Source: Pseudomonas alcaligenes (GTDB lineage Bacteria; Pseudomonadota; Gammaproteobacteria; Pseudomonadales; Pseudomonadaceae). Taken from it: DNA of 64,000 nucleotides. The position numbers and the translations under genes are program-made. The notes under the pieces are model-generated. The model saw only the letters and a program-made list of their open reading frames with translations, searched no databases and was not told the origin of the DNA. The stretch is from the NCBI RefSeq assembly GCF_041729615.1, contig NZ_CP154874.1, positions 3,889,501 through 3,953,500 of the forward strand, written 5' to 3'. Numbering within the stretch: position 1 is the stretch's first letter; each line of letters starts with the position of its first letter. Shown here in pieces: positions 45,593 through 53,038 of the stretch.

Positions 45593-45910
45593 ATGACAGA
45601 TCAAGCAAGCACCCTTTATGCCAAGCTTCTTGGCGAAACGGCCAAGATTGCCTGGCAGGAGCTGCAGCCCTTCTTCGCCCGCGGCCAGTTGCTGTGGGTT
45701 AGTCCCGCGCTGGATCTGGTCGAGGTCGCGCAGGCCGTGGCCGAGGATCAGGGTGACAAGGTCGCCGCCTGGCTGCAGGCGGGGCAGGTGGCCAAGGTCG
45801 ATGAACCCCAGGCGCAGGATTACCTGGAGCGGGACCCGGAGCTATGGGCCGTGGTGGTGGCGCCCTGGGTGCTGATCCAGGAGCGTGGTGCTGGTGCAGC
45901 GTTGCACTGA
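45593..45910 (+). CDS. DUF2288 family protein
   Basis: A 105-residue acidic protein with the family pattern LYAKLLGETAKIAWQELQPFFARGQLLWV and LDLVEVA near the N-terminus and WAVVVAPWVLIQER at the end. Function unknown. ATG 45593 gives the usual family start; no strong RBS is seen. Followed by the DUF5064 gene after 66 bp. Confidence 0.9.
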   Translation: MTDQASTLYAKLLGETAKIAWQELQPFFARGQLLWVSPALDLVEVAQAVAEDQGDKVAAWLQAGQVAKVDEPQAQDYLERDPELWAVVVAPWVLIQERGAGAALH

Positions 45911-45976
45911 TCGAGGTCATTTGCGCGCGGCAATGCTGGTCTAGAATGAGCTTTCCGACCAGCAAGGAGAGCCGCC

Positions 45977-46336
45977 ATGTTCGAACCGGGGCATTTGCAT
46001 AGGGCCAGCCTGCCAGGCCAGATCGATTACGCCGTGGACCTCTTCTATGAGGTGCGCCACGATCCCCAAGAGGGGCAGATGGTCCACTTCCGCATGGAGG
46101 GGCAGATACTCGGCCGGGCGTTCAAGGACGAGTTCTCCCTGCATCGCGACACCGCCTTCAACTTTGCCAGCGTGGCCAGCCGGGTCGCCGCCAAGCACGG
46201 TCTGCCGACCAATCACTCGTTGATCATGCGTGGCCACGACGAGTTCGATCGGATGTTCGTGGACATTCGCAACAAGCTGGGTGCCAAGCCGGGTGAGGCG
46301 GTGAACTTCGATCATCTGGAAAAAGATGGGCTCTGA
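45977..46336 (+). CDS. DUF5064 family protein
   Basis: A 119-residue protein I recognise as a Pseudomonas DUF5064 family member. It has an N-terminal MFEPGHLHRA and FRMEGQILGRAFKDEFSLHRDTAFNFASVASRVA in the middle. Probably cytoplasmic; function unknown. AAGGAGAG precedes the ATG, and a strong terminator follows. Confidence 0.88.
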   Translation: MFEPGHLHRASLPGQIDYAVDLFYEVRHDPQEGQMVHFRMEGQILGRAFKDEFSLHRDTAFNFASVASRVAAKHGLPTNHSLIMRGHDEFDRMFVDIRNKLGAKPGEAVNFDHLEKDGL

Positions 46337-46347
46337 CCCAGGCATCG

Positions 46348-46387
46348 CAACAGAACAAGCCCCGCATCTGCGGGGCTTGTTCTGTTG
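46348..46387 (+). terminator. Terminator after the DUF5064 gene
   Basis: An unusually long, nearly perfect 19-bp stem (46348-46366 with 46369-46387) with a minimal loop. AT-rich lower arms supply the T-tract. It lies 11 bp after the stop. Confidence 0.85.
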
Positions 46388-46458
46388 TGGGGGAATGCCG
46401 GGTCGGTAACACCGTGTGGAAACAAGGGGGCCCCGGTTTTCACCCGGGATTTTGGATT

Positions 46459-46930
46459 TGGCTCCGCGATCTGGACTCGACGGCGCCAGCCGAACGCGCT
46501 TCAGCGCGGCCCCGAAGGGGTGAGGCCCTTGGGCCGAATAACCGGGGACGCAGCCCCTGGTGAGAGTCCGGCAGGCAATAAAAAAGCCCCAGGCTTTCAC
46601 CTGAGGCTTTTGAATTTGGCTCCGCGACCTGGACTCGACGGTGCTAGCCGAACGCGCTTCAGCGCGGCCCCGGAGGGGTGAGGCCGCAGGCCGAATAACC
46701 GGGGACATAGTCCCTGGTGAGAGTCCGGCAGGCAATAAAAAAGCCCCAGGTTTTCACCTGGGGCTTTTGAATTTGGCTCCGCGACCTGGACTCGACGGCG
46801 CTAGCCGAACGCGCTTCAGCGCGGCCCCGAAGGGGTGAGGCCGCAGGCCGAATAACCGGGGACATAGTCCCTGGTGAGAGTCCGGCAGGCAATAAAAAAG
46901 CCCCAGGTTTTCACCTAGGGCTTTTGAATT
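46459..46930 (-). repeat. Three tandem repeats carrying the tRNA-Asn 3' end and a terminator
   Basis: Units at 46459-46616 (158 bp), 46617-46773 and 46774-46930 (157 bp each). Read on the minus strand, downstream of tRNA-Asn, every unit begins with a terminator-like hairpin (AAAAGCCCC...GGGGCTTTT type). It continues through a GC-rich spacer and ends with the last 22 nt of the tRNA including CCA. One of these 22 nt differs in the farthest copy. The unit before 46459 decays into a remnant hairpin (46426-46456). The layout resembles the tyrT/rtT repeats of E. coli. No integrase or other mobile gene is nearby. Confidence 0.9.
46739..46768 (-). terminator. Terminator-like hairpin inside the tRNA-tail repeats (best copy)
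   Basis: A perfect 13-bp stem (46739-46751 with 46756-46768) and TTTC loop, with T-runs on both sides. Equivalent hairpins lie at 46896-46925 (first after the tRNA, one mismatch) and 46582-46611 (two mismatches). Transcripts from tRNA-Asn therefore meet up to three successive terminators. Confidence 0.8.
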
Positions 46931-47006
46931 TGGCTCCGCGACCTGGACTCGAACCAGGGACCCAATGATTAACAGTCATTTGCTCTACCGACTGAGCTAT
47001 CGCGGA
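46931..47006 (-). tRNA. tRNA-Asn (GUU)
   Basis: A 76-nt cloverleaf on the minus strand: acceptor TCCGCGA pairing with TCGCGGA, D-arm GCTC/GAGC, anticodon loop CTGTTAA (anticodon GUU), T-arm CCTGG-TTCGAGT-CCAGG, discriminator G and encoded CCA. Its last 22 nt are repeated three times downstream. Confidence 0.97.
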
Positions 47007-47018
47007 ACAGCGGTGCGT

Positions 47019-47046
47019 ATCCTACTGATTAAAAAGGGGAAGTCAA
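47019..47046 (-). promoter_or_regulatory. Promoter of tRNA-Asn
   Basis: On the minus strand, -35 TTGACT (47041-47046) and -10 TAGGAT (47019-47024) with a 16-bp spacer, ending 12 bp before the tRNA 5' end. It overlaps the terminator of the aminotransferase gene. Confidence 0.75.
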
Positions 47047-47067
47047 CACCTGGAGGGCGACTTCCCC
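47031..47067 (-). terminator. Terminator of the aminotransferase gene, overlapping the tRNA-Asn promoter
   Basis: A perfect 9-bp stem (47059-47067 with 47036-47044) and 14-nt loop, followed on the minus strand by TTTTT (complement of 47031-47035). It starts 9 bp after the aminotransferase stop. The 3' arm contains part of the -35 hexamer of tRNA-Asn. Confidence 0.85.
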
Positions 47068-47075
47068 GATTTGTC

Positions 47076-48272
47076 TCAGAGCACCTGGACGATGGCGCGG
47101 GTCACCGCATCCAGATTGTTGCGGTTCAGCGCGGCGACGCAGATGCGACCGGTGCCGACGGCGTAGATGCCGAACTCGGTCTTCAGGCGCTCGACCTGCT
47201 CGGCGGTCAGGCCGGAGTAGGAGAACATGCCGCGCTGGCGGGCAACGAAGCTGAAGTCGCGCTTGGCGCCGAGGGCGGCCAGTTGCTCGACCATGGCCAG
47301 GCGCATGTCGCGGATGCGCTGGCGCATCTCGCCCAGTTCCTGCTCCCACAGCGCGCGCAGCTCGGGGCTGTTGAGCACGCTGGCGACTACGGTGGCACCG
47401 TGGGTCGGCGGGTTGGAGTAGTTGGTGCGAATCACGCGCTTGGCCTGCGACAGCACGCGGCCGGCTTCGTCCTTGCTGGCGGTGACGATGGACAGCGCGC
47501 CGACGCGCTCGCCATACAGCGAGAAGGACTTGGAGAACGAGCTGGAGACGAAGAAGGGCAGGCCGGATTCGGCGAACAGGCGCACGGCGAAGGCGTCCTG
47601 GTCGATACCCTCGCCGAAGCCCTGGTAGGCGATGTCGAGGAAGGGCACGTGCTCGCGCTCGCGCAGCACTTCCAGCACGGCTTTCCAGTCGTCCAGGTTC
47701 AGGTCGACGCCGGTCGGGTTGTGGCAGCAGGCATGCAGCACGACGATGGAGTGGGCCGGCAGGTTCTGCAGGTCTTCCAGCAGGCCGGTGCGGTTCACGC
47801 CGTTGGTCGCGGCGTCGTAGTAGCGGTAGTTCTGCACCGGGAAGCCGGCGGACTCGAACAGCGCGCGGTGGTTTTCCCAGCTCGGGTCGCTGATGGCGAC
47901 CACGGCGTTCGGCAGCAGGCGCTTGAGGAAGTCGGCGCCGGTCTTCAGTGCGCCGGTACCGCCGACGGCCTGGGTGGTGACCACGCGGCCTTCGGCCAGC
48001 AGGGCGGAGTCGGCGCCGAACAGCAGCTTCTGCACGGCGCTGTCGTAGGCGGCGATGCCTTCGATCGGCAAGTAGCCGCGCGGCGCATGGGCCTCGATGC
48101 GCGCCTTCTCGGCCTCGGCCACGGCGCGCAGCAGCGGAATTCGCCCCTCCTCGGTGAAGTAAACGCCCACGCCCAGGTTGACCTTGTTCGGACGGGGGTC
48201 GGCGTTGAAGGCTTCATTCAGGCCCAGGATCGGGTCGCGCGGCGCCATTTCGACGGCGGAGAACAGACTCAT
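47076..48272 (-). CDS. Aromatic/aspartate aminotransferase (class I PLP)
   Basis: A 398-residue fold-type I aminotransferase close to TyrB/AspC/PhhC. PLP-binding residues are visible: N185 in CCHNPTG, D213 and Y216 in LDIAYQG, Schiff-base K248 in SSSFSKSFSLYGER, plus the C-terminal RICVAALN arginine. It interconverts aromatic amino acids or aspartate with their 2-oxo acids. ATG 48272 gives the normal N-terminus (MSLFSAVEMAPRDPILGL); an upstream in-frame ATG at 48314 would add 14 residues. Divergent from uvrB. Substrate preference cannot be read from sequence alone. Confidence 0.94.
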   Translation of the reverse strand: MSLFSAVEMAPRDPILGLNEAFNADPRPNKVNLGVGVYFTEEGRIPLLRAVAEAEKARIEAHAPRGYLPIEGIAAYDSAVQKLLFGADSALLAEGRVVTTQAVGGTGALKTGADFLKRLLPNAVVAISDPSWENHRALFESAGFPVQNYRYYDAATNGVNRTGLLEDLQNLPAHSIVVLHACCHNPTGVDLNLDDWKAVLEVLREREHVPFLDIAYQGFGEGIDQDAFAVRLFAESGLPFFVSSSFSKSFSLYGERVGALSIVTASKDEAGRVLSQAKRVIRTNYSNPPTHGATVVASVLNSPELRALWEQELGEMRQRIRDMRLAMVEQLAALGAKRDFSFVARQRGMFSYSGLTAEQVERLKTEFGIYAVGTGRICVAALNRNNLDAVTRAIVQVL

Positions 48273-48439
48273 GATTGCGGCGGTCTCGGAGAGGAGAAGG
48301 TTGGGATGCGGCAACGCCCGCTAGGGGGTTGCATAAAGGGGCCGCTATTATAGCCACCCCGGTTGTGCGCGGCGACAGCGCCAGCGCGCAATTCCAAGCT
48401 TTGACGCTCGCCGCGGCGGCGCGTCACAGAGGATTGATC

Positions 48440-50455
48440 ATGTCGCAGTTTCAGCTCGTCACCCGCTTCAAGCCTGCCGGCGATCAGCCCGAGGCGATCC
48501 GCCAGATGGTCGAGGGCCTGGAGGCCGGCCTGTCGCACCAGACCCTGCTGGGCGTGACCGGCTCGGGCAAGACCTTCAGCATCGCCAACGTGATCGCCCA
48601 GGTGCAGCGGCCGACCCTGGTGCTGGCGCCAAACAAGACCCTGGCGGCGCAGCTGTACGGCGAGTTCAAGAGCTTCTTCCCGAACAACTCGGTGGAGTAT
48701 TTCGTCTCTTATTACGACTACTACCAGCCGGAGGCCTATGTACCGGCCTCGGACACCTTCATCGAGAAGGACGCCTCGATCAACGACCACATCGAGCAGA
48801 TGCGCCTGTCGGCGACCAAGGCGCTGATCGAACGGCCGGACGCCATCGTCGTCGCCACCGTCTCCTCCATCTACGGCCTGGGCAGCCCGGAGGAGTATCT
48901 GAAGATGGTGCTGCACATCGACCGCGGCGACAAAATGGACCAGCGCGCGCTGCTGCGCCGCCTGGCCGAGCTGCAGTACACCCGCAACGACATGGACTTC
49001 GCCCGCGCCACCTTCCGTGTGCGTGGCGACGTGATCGACATCTTCCCGGCCGAATCGGACCTGGAGGCGATCCGTGTCGAGCTGTTCGACGACGAGGTGG
49101 AGAGCCTGGCGGCCTTCGATCCGCTGACCGGCGAAGTGATCCAGAAGCTGCCGCGCTTCACCTTCTACCCCAAGAGCCACTACGTGACCCCGCGCGAGAC
49201 GCTGCTGGAGGCGGTGGAGCACATCAAGGTCGAGCTCAAGGAGCGCCTGGACTATCTGCGCGCCAACAACAAGCTGGTGGAGGCGCAGCGCCTGGAACAG
49301 CGCACCCGTTTCGACCTGGAGATGATTCTCGAGCTGGGCTACTGCAACGGCATCGAGAACTACTCGCGCTATCTCTCCGGTCGCGCGCCGGGCGAGCCGC
49401 CGCCCACTCTCTATGACTACCTGCCGGCCGAGTCGCTGCTGGTGATCGACGAATCCCACGTCACCGTTCCGCAGATCGGTGCCATGTACAAGGGCGACCG
49501 CTCGCGCAAGGAAACTCTGGTCGAGTACGGTTTCCGCCTGCCGTCGGCGCTGGACAACCGGCCGATGCGCTTCGAGGAATGGGAGGCTGCCAGCCCGCAG
49601 ACCATCTTCGTCTCCGCCACGCCTGGCCCCTACGAGGCCGAGCACGCCGGGCGGGTGATCGAACAGGTGGTGCGCCCCACCGGCCTGGTCGACCCCGAGA
49701 TCGAGGTGCGCCCGGCGCGTACCCAGGTCGACGACCTGCTGTCGGAAATCCGCAAGCGCGTGGCGGTCGAGGAGCGGGTGCTGGTCACCACCCTGACCAA
49801 GCGCATGGCCGAGGACCTCACCGACTACCTGGCCGACCACGACGTCAAGGTGCGCTACCTGCACTCGGACATCGACACGGTGGAGCGGGTGGAGATCATC
49901 CGCGACCTGCGTACCGGCGCCTTCGACGTGCTGGTGGGCATTAACCTGCTACGCGAAGGCCTGGACATGCCCGAGGTGTCGCTGGTGGCCATCCTCGATG
50001 CGGACAAGGAAGGCTTCCTGCGCAGCGAGCGCTCGCTGATCCAGACCATCGGCCGCGCCGCGCGCAACCTCAACGGTAAGGCCATCCTCTATGCCGACAA
50101 CATGACCGGCTCGATGGAGCGCGCCATCGGCGAGACCGAGCGGCGGCGCAACAAGCAGCTGGCCTTCAACGAGGCCAACGGTATCGTGCCCAAGGGGGTC
50201 AAGAAGGATATCCGCGACATCCTCGAAGGCGCCGTGGTGCCGGGGGCGCGCAGCAACAAGCGCAAGGCCGCGGCCAAGGCAGCCGAGGAGAGCGCCCGTT
50301 ATGAAGCCGAGCTGCGCTCGCCGAGCGAGATCAGCAAGCGCATCCGCCAGCTGGAAGAGAAGATGTACCAGTTGGCCCGCGACCTGGAATTCGAGGCCGC
50401 TGCACAGCTGCGCGACGAGATCCAGAAGCTGCGTGACCGCCTGCTGCAGGTCTGA
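48440..50455 (+). CDS. uvrB: Excinuclease ABC subunit UvrB
   Basis: A 671-residue helicase-like core of nucleotide excision repair, loaded on damage by UvrA and nicked with UvrC. It has Walker A GVTGSGKT, the DNA-clamping beta-hairpin YYDYYQPEAYVP, DESHVTV (motif II), helicase motifs VTTLTKRMAEDL and IGRAARN, and a C-terminal UVR coiled coil (about 630-668, KRIRQLEEKMYQLARDLEFE). ATG 48440 has AGAGGA upstream; the open frame extends upstream without a start that fits the family. Confidence 0.98.
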   Translation: MSQFQLVTRFKPAGDQPEAIRQMVEGLEAGLSHQTLLGVTGSGKTFSIANVIAQVQRPTLVLAPNKTLAAQLYGEFKSFFPNNSVEYFVSYYDYYQPEAYVPASDTFIEKDASINDHIEQMRLSATKALIERPDAIVVATVSSIYGLGSPEEYLKMVLHIDRGDKMDQRALLRRLAELQYTRNDMDFARATFRVRGDVIDIFPAESDLEAIRVELFDDEVESLAAFDPLTGEVIQKLPRFTFYPKSHYVTPRETLLEAVEHIKVELKERLDYLRANNKLVEAQRLEQRTRFDLEMILELGYCNGIENYSRYLSGRAPGEPPPTLYDYLPAESLLVIDESHVTVPQIGAMYKGDRSRKETLVEYGFRLPSALDNRPMRFEEWEAASPQTIFVSATPGPYEAEHAGRVIEQVVRPTGLVDPEIEVRPARTQVDDLLSEIRKRVAVEERVLVTTLTKRMAEDLTDYLADHDVKVRYLHSDIDTVERVEIIRDLRTGAFDVLVGINLLREGLDMPEVSLVAILDADKEGFLRSERSLIQTIGRAARNLNGKAILYADNMTGSMERAIGETERRRNKQLAFNEANGIVPKGVKKDIRDILEGAVVPGARSNKRKAAAKAAEESARYEAELRSPSEISKRIRQLEEKMYQLARDLEFEAAAQLRDEIQKLRDRLLQV

Positions 50456-50458
50456 GCT

Positions 50459-50513
50459 CCTGTAGCCCGGATGCAATCCGGGAAGCGTCCTCGGATTGCA
50501 TCCGGGCTACAGG
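50459..50513. repeat. REP-like palindrome downstream of uvrB
   Basis: Two perfectly complementary 22-nt arms (50459-50480 and 50492-50513) separated by 11 nt, starting 4 bp after the uvrB stop. The arm sequence (TGTAGCCCGGATGCAATCC) is of a kind I recall as dispersed in several Pseudomonas genomes. It may also end uvrB transcription, although no T-run follows. Confidence 0.75.
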
Positions 50514-50540
50514 GAAGGCGTAGCGTAGCGGTCGAGGCTC

Positions 50541-50560
50541 GCGGGTTTTACCCGCCCTAC
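50541..50560. repeat. Dispersed palindromic repeat copy
   Basis: A 20-nt element containing GCGGG/CCCGC arms. Its reverse complement matches 1814-1833 with one difference. It lies immediately 3' of the EamA gene, next to the larger uvrB palindrome. Confidence 0.65.
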
Positions 50561-50566
50561 GGGGGC

Positions 50567-51460
50567 TTAGCGCCGTCCGAAGATGATCATCGACACCCCG
50601 ACCAGCACCGCCGCGCAGGCCATGCCGGCGGACAGGCTCAGGCGTTCGTCAAGGATCAGGTAGCCGAGCAGCAGCGCCACCACCGGGTTGACGAAGGCGA
50701 AGGTCGACACCAGGCTCGGCTTCACTTCGCGCAGCAGCCAGAAATAGGCCGGGTACACGCCGAGGCTGACCGGCAGCACCAGGTAGATCAGCCACAGCCA
50801 GCCCTGCATGGACAGCGCGCCGAGCTGCACGGCCTGCCAGTCGCCATGCCAGAGTCCCAGGCCGCCCAGCACCAGTGCGCCGATCAGCATCTGCAGGCCC
50901 AGCCCGGTGGCCGGCGAGGCAAAGGGCGCGCGCTGGCGCAGCCACCAGGCGCCGACGGCCCAGAGCAGGGTGGCCAGCAGCACCAGGGCGCCGGACAGCC
51001 ACTGCATGGGGCCGGCCGCTGCGCTCAGGCCGCCGCCCATCAGCAGCACTATGCCGGCGCTGGCGATGGCCAGTCCAAGCACCACCCAGAGTGGCGGGCG
51101 GTCCTGCAGCAGCCACTCCAGCAGCACGCTCCACAGCGGCAGCGAGGCATAGAGGATGGCCAGCATGCCGGTCGGCAGGTGCTGGTTGGCATAGATCAGC
51201 GCGCCCTGGCCGACTGCGATCAGCAGCAGGCCACCGATCAGCGCACCGCCCCAGTCGCTGACTTGCACCCGCAGCGCGCCACGCGCCGCCACCCAGAGCA
51301 GCGCCAACAGCCCCGCCAGGCAGAAGCGCAGGGTGCCGATGACGAAGGGCGGCAGCTCGCGCAGGAGGAAGTGGTTGGCCAGGTAGGTGGTGCCCCAGCC
51401 GATATAGATGACGAGAAAGGCGCCGATCAGCAGGAACGAGCGGTAACGCGAGGCAGGCAT
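50567..51460 (-). CDS. EamA-family (DMT superfamily) transporter
   Basis: A 297-residue inner-membrane protein with ten predicted helices in two EamA repeats. Motifs are IYIGWGTTYLANHFLLRELPP at the start of repeat 1, TLRFCLAG, and VNPVVALLLGYLILDERLS in repeat 2. YedA-like proteins of this type export metabolites or amino acids; the substrate is unknown. It converges on uvrB across the palindromic region. Confidence 0.92.
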   Translation of the reverse strand: MPASRYRSFLLIGAFLVIYIGWGTTYLANHFLLRELPPFVIGTLRFCLAGLLALLWVAARGALRVQVSDWGGALIGGLLLIAVGQGALIYANQHLPTGMLAILYASLPLWSVLLEWLLQDRPPLWVVLGLAIASAGIVLLMGGGLSAAAGPMQWLSGALVLLATLLWAVGAWWLRQRAPFASPATGLGLQMLIGALVLGGLGLWHGDWQAVQLGALSMQGWLWLIYLVLPVSLGVYPAYFWLLREVKPSLVSTFAFVNPVVALLLGYLILDERLSLSAGMACAAVLVGVSMIIFGRR

Positions 51461-51487
51461 GGTGCAACCAGAAGCAGGGTGGCGGGC

Positions 51488-53038
51488 TCAGTGCGCCGCG
51501 CCACCGGTGGCGCCGGCGGGCAGCCTGCGGGTCAGCAGCACGGCGAGCATGCTGATGGCCAGGGCCAGGCCGACGAAATGGAAGGCGTCATTGTAGGCCA
51601 TGATGCTGGCCTGCTGGTGGGTGATCTCGCTGAGCTTGCCCAGCGCCGCCTGCGGGCTGCCGAGCTGCTTGGTGAGCAGGGCCAGGCGCTCGTCGACCTG
51701 CGGGTTGCCCGGTACCAGGGCCTCGCGCAGGTAGTCGAAGTAGGTCTTGGCGCGGCTGTCGAGCAGGGTGGCGAGCAGGGCTATGCCGATGGCGCCACCG
51801 AGGTTGCGCAGGATGTTGAACAGGCTCGACGCGGAGCCGGCGTCCTGTGCCTGGATGTAGGCGGTGGCGATCAGCGAGATGGTCACCATGATCAGCGGCT
51901 GGCCGAGGGCGCGGATGATCTGGATATGGTTGAACTGCTCGCCGGCGAAGTCCGGGTTGAGTGTGCCGGAGAAGAAGCTGGAGGCGCCGAACAGGGCGAA
52001 GCCGGCGGCGCACAGCCACTTCGGCGAGATCACCTTCATCAGCTTGGGCACCAGCGGGATGATGAACAGCTGCGGTAGGCCCATCCACATGATCACCTCG
52101 CCGATCTGCAGGGCGTTGTAGCCCTGGATCTGCGCCAGGTACAGCGGCAGCAGGTAGATCGAGCCGTACAGTCCCAGACCCATGCCCAGGCTGGCGATGC
52201 TGGTGAGGCCGAAGTTGCGCTCGCGCAGGATGCGCAGGTTGATCAGCGGGTTGTCGCGCGACAGCTGCAGGATGACGAACAGCACCAGGCTGACCAGAGC
52301 CACGCTGCCCAGGCCGACGATCAGCTGCGACTCCAGCCAGTCCTTGCGATGGCCCTCCTCGAGGAATACCTGCAGGCAGCCCAGTCCGAGGCCCAGGGTG
52401 ACGATGCCGGCGTAGTCGGTGCTCTTCAGCAGCTGCCAGTCCGGCGCCTTCTTCTCCAGGCCATACATCAGGCCGGCGATCATCAGCAGGCCGGGCGGCA
52501 CATTGATATAGAAGATGTATTCCCAGCCCCAGTTCTCGGTGAGCCAACCGCCCAGGGTGGGGCCGATGGAGGGCGCGAAGGTGGCGGTGATGGCAAACAG
52601 CGCCATGCCCTTGGCCCGGTGGTGCTCGGGCAGCTTGATCAGGGTCAGGGTGAAGGCCAGGGGAATCAGCGCGCCGCCGGTGAAGCCCTGCAGGGCACGG
52701 AAGACGATCATGCTTTCCAGGTTCCAGGCCAGCGAGCAGAGCAGCGAGGAGGCGAGGAAGCCCAGCGACACCCATACCGCCAGGCGTCGCGCCGAGAGCA
52801 GCTGCACCAGCCAGGCGGTGAGCGGGATCATGATGATCTCGGCCACCAGATAGGAGGTGGAGATCCACGAACCTTCCTCCAGGGTGGCCGACAGCGCGCC
52901 CTGGATGTCCTTGAGCGAGGAGTTGGTGATCTGGATGTCCAGCACCGCCATGAAGGCGCCGAGCATGGCGCTCATCACCGCGATCCAGTCGCGCCGGCTC
53001 GGCTCGCCGACCGGGCGGATCAGCGCATCAGCCGCCAT
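51488..53038 (-). CDS. MFS multidrug efflux transporter of the EmrB/QacA (DHA2) family
   Basis: A 516-residue protein with about 14 membrane helices. Motifs are LDIQITNSSLKDIQGAL (motif D1 region, helix 1), WISTSYLVAEI and LPEHHRAKGMALFAITATFAPSIGPTLGGWL (motif C). It acts with the HlyD-type adaptor encoded just upstream on the same strand; the starts and stops overlap by 11 bp. No outer-membrane channel gene is nearby, so a TolC/OprM-type partner must be shared. Confidence 0.94.
   Translation of the reverse strand: MAADALIRPVGEPSRRDWIAVMSAMLGAFMAVLDIQITNSSLKDIQGALSATLEEGSWISTSYLVAEIIMIPLTAWLVQLLSARRLAVWVSLGFLASSLLCSLAWNLESMIVFRALQGFTGGALIPLAFTLTLIKLPEHHRAKGMALFAITATFAPSIGPTLGGWLTENWGWEYIFYINVPPGLLMIAGLMYGLEKKAPDWQLLKSTDYAGIVTLGLGLGCLQVFLEEGHRKDWLESQLIVGLGSVALVSLVLFVILQLSRDNPLINLRILRERNFGLTSIASLGMGLGLYGSIYLLPLYLAQIQGYNALQIGEVIMWMGLPQLFIIPLVPKLMKVISPKWLCAAGFALFGASSFFSGTLNPDFAGEQFNHIQIIRALGQPLIMVTISLIATAYIQAQDAGSASSLFNILRNLGGAIGIALLATLLDSRAKTYFDYLREALVPGNPQVDERLALLTKQLGSPQAALGKLSEITHQQASIMAYNDAFHFVGLALAISMLAVLLTRRLPAGATGGAAH

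Noticed and set aside
46385..46681. Short plus- and minus-strand frames across the repeat block as genes
   Set aside because: They arise from repeated GC-rich hairpins, change with each repeat copy and have no convincing ribosome site. They are noted only as a low-interest parallel to tpr.
46459..46930. CRISPR array
   Set aside because: The units are long direct copies that include the tRNA 3' end and a terminator, with no unique spacers and no cas genes.
46459..47006. Attachment sites of an integrated island at tRNA-Asn
   Set aside because: Repeated tRNA 3' ends often mark att sites, but here they are only 157-158 bp apart, in tandem, with no integrase or cargo genes between or beside them.
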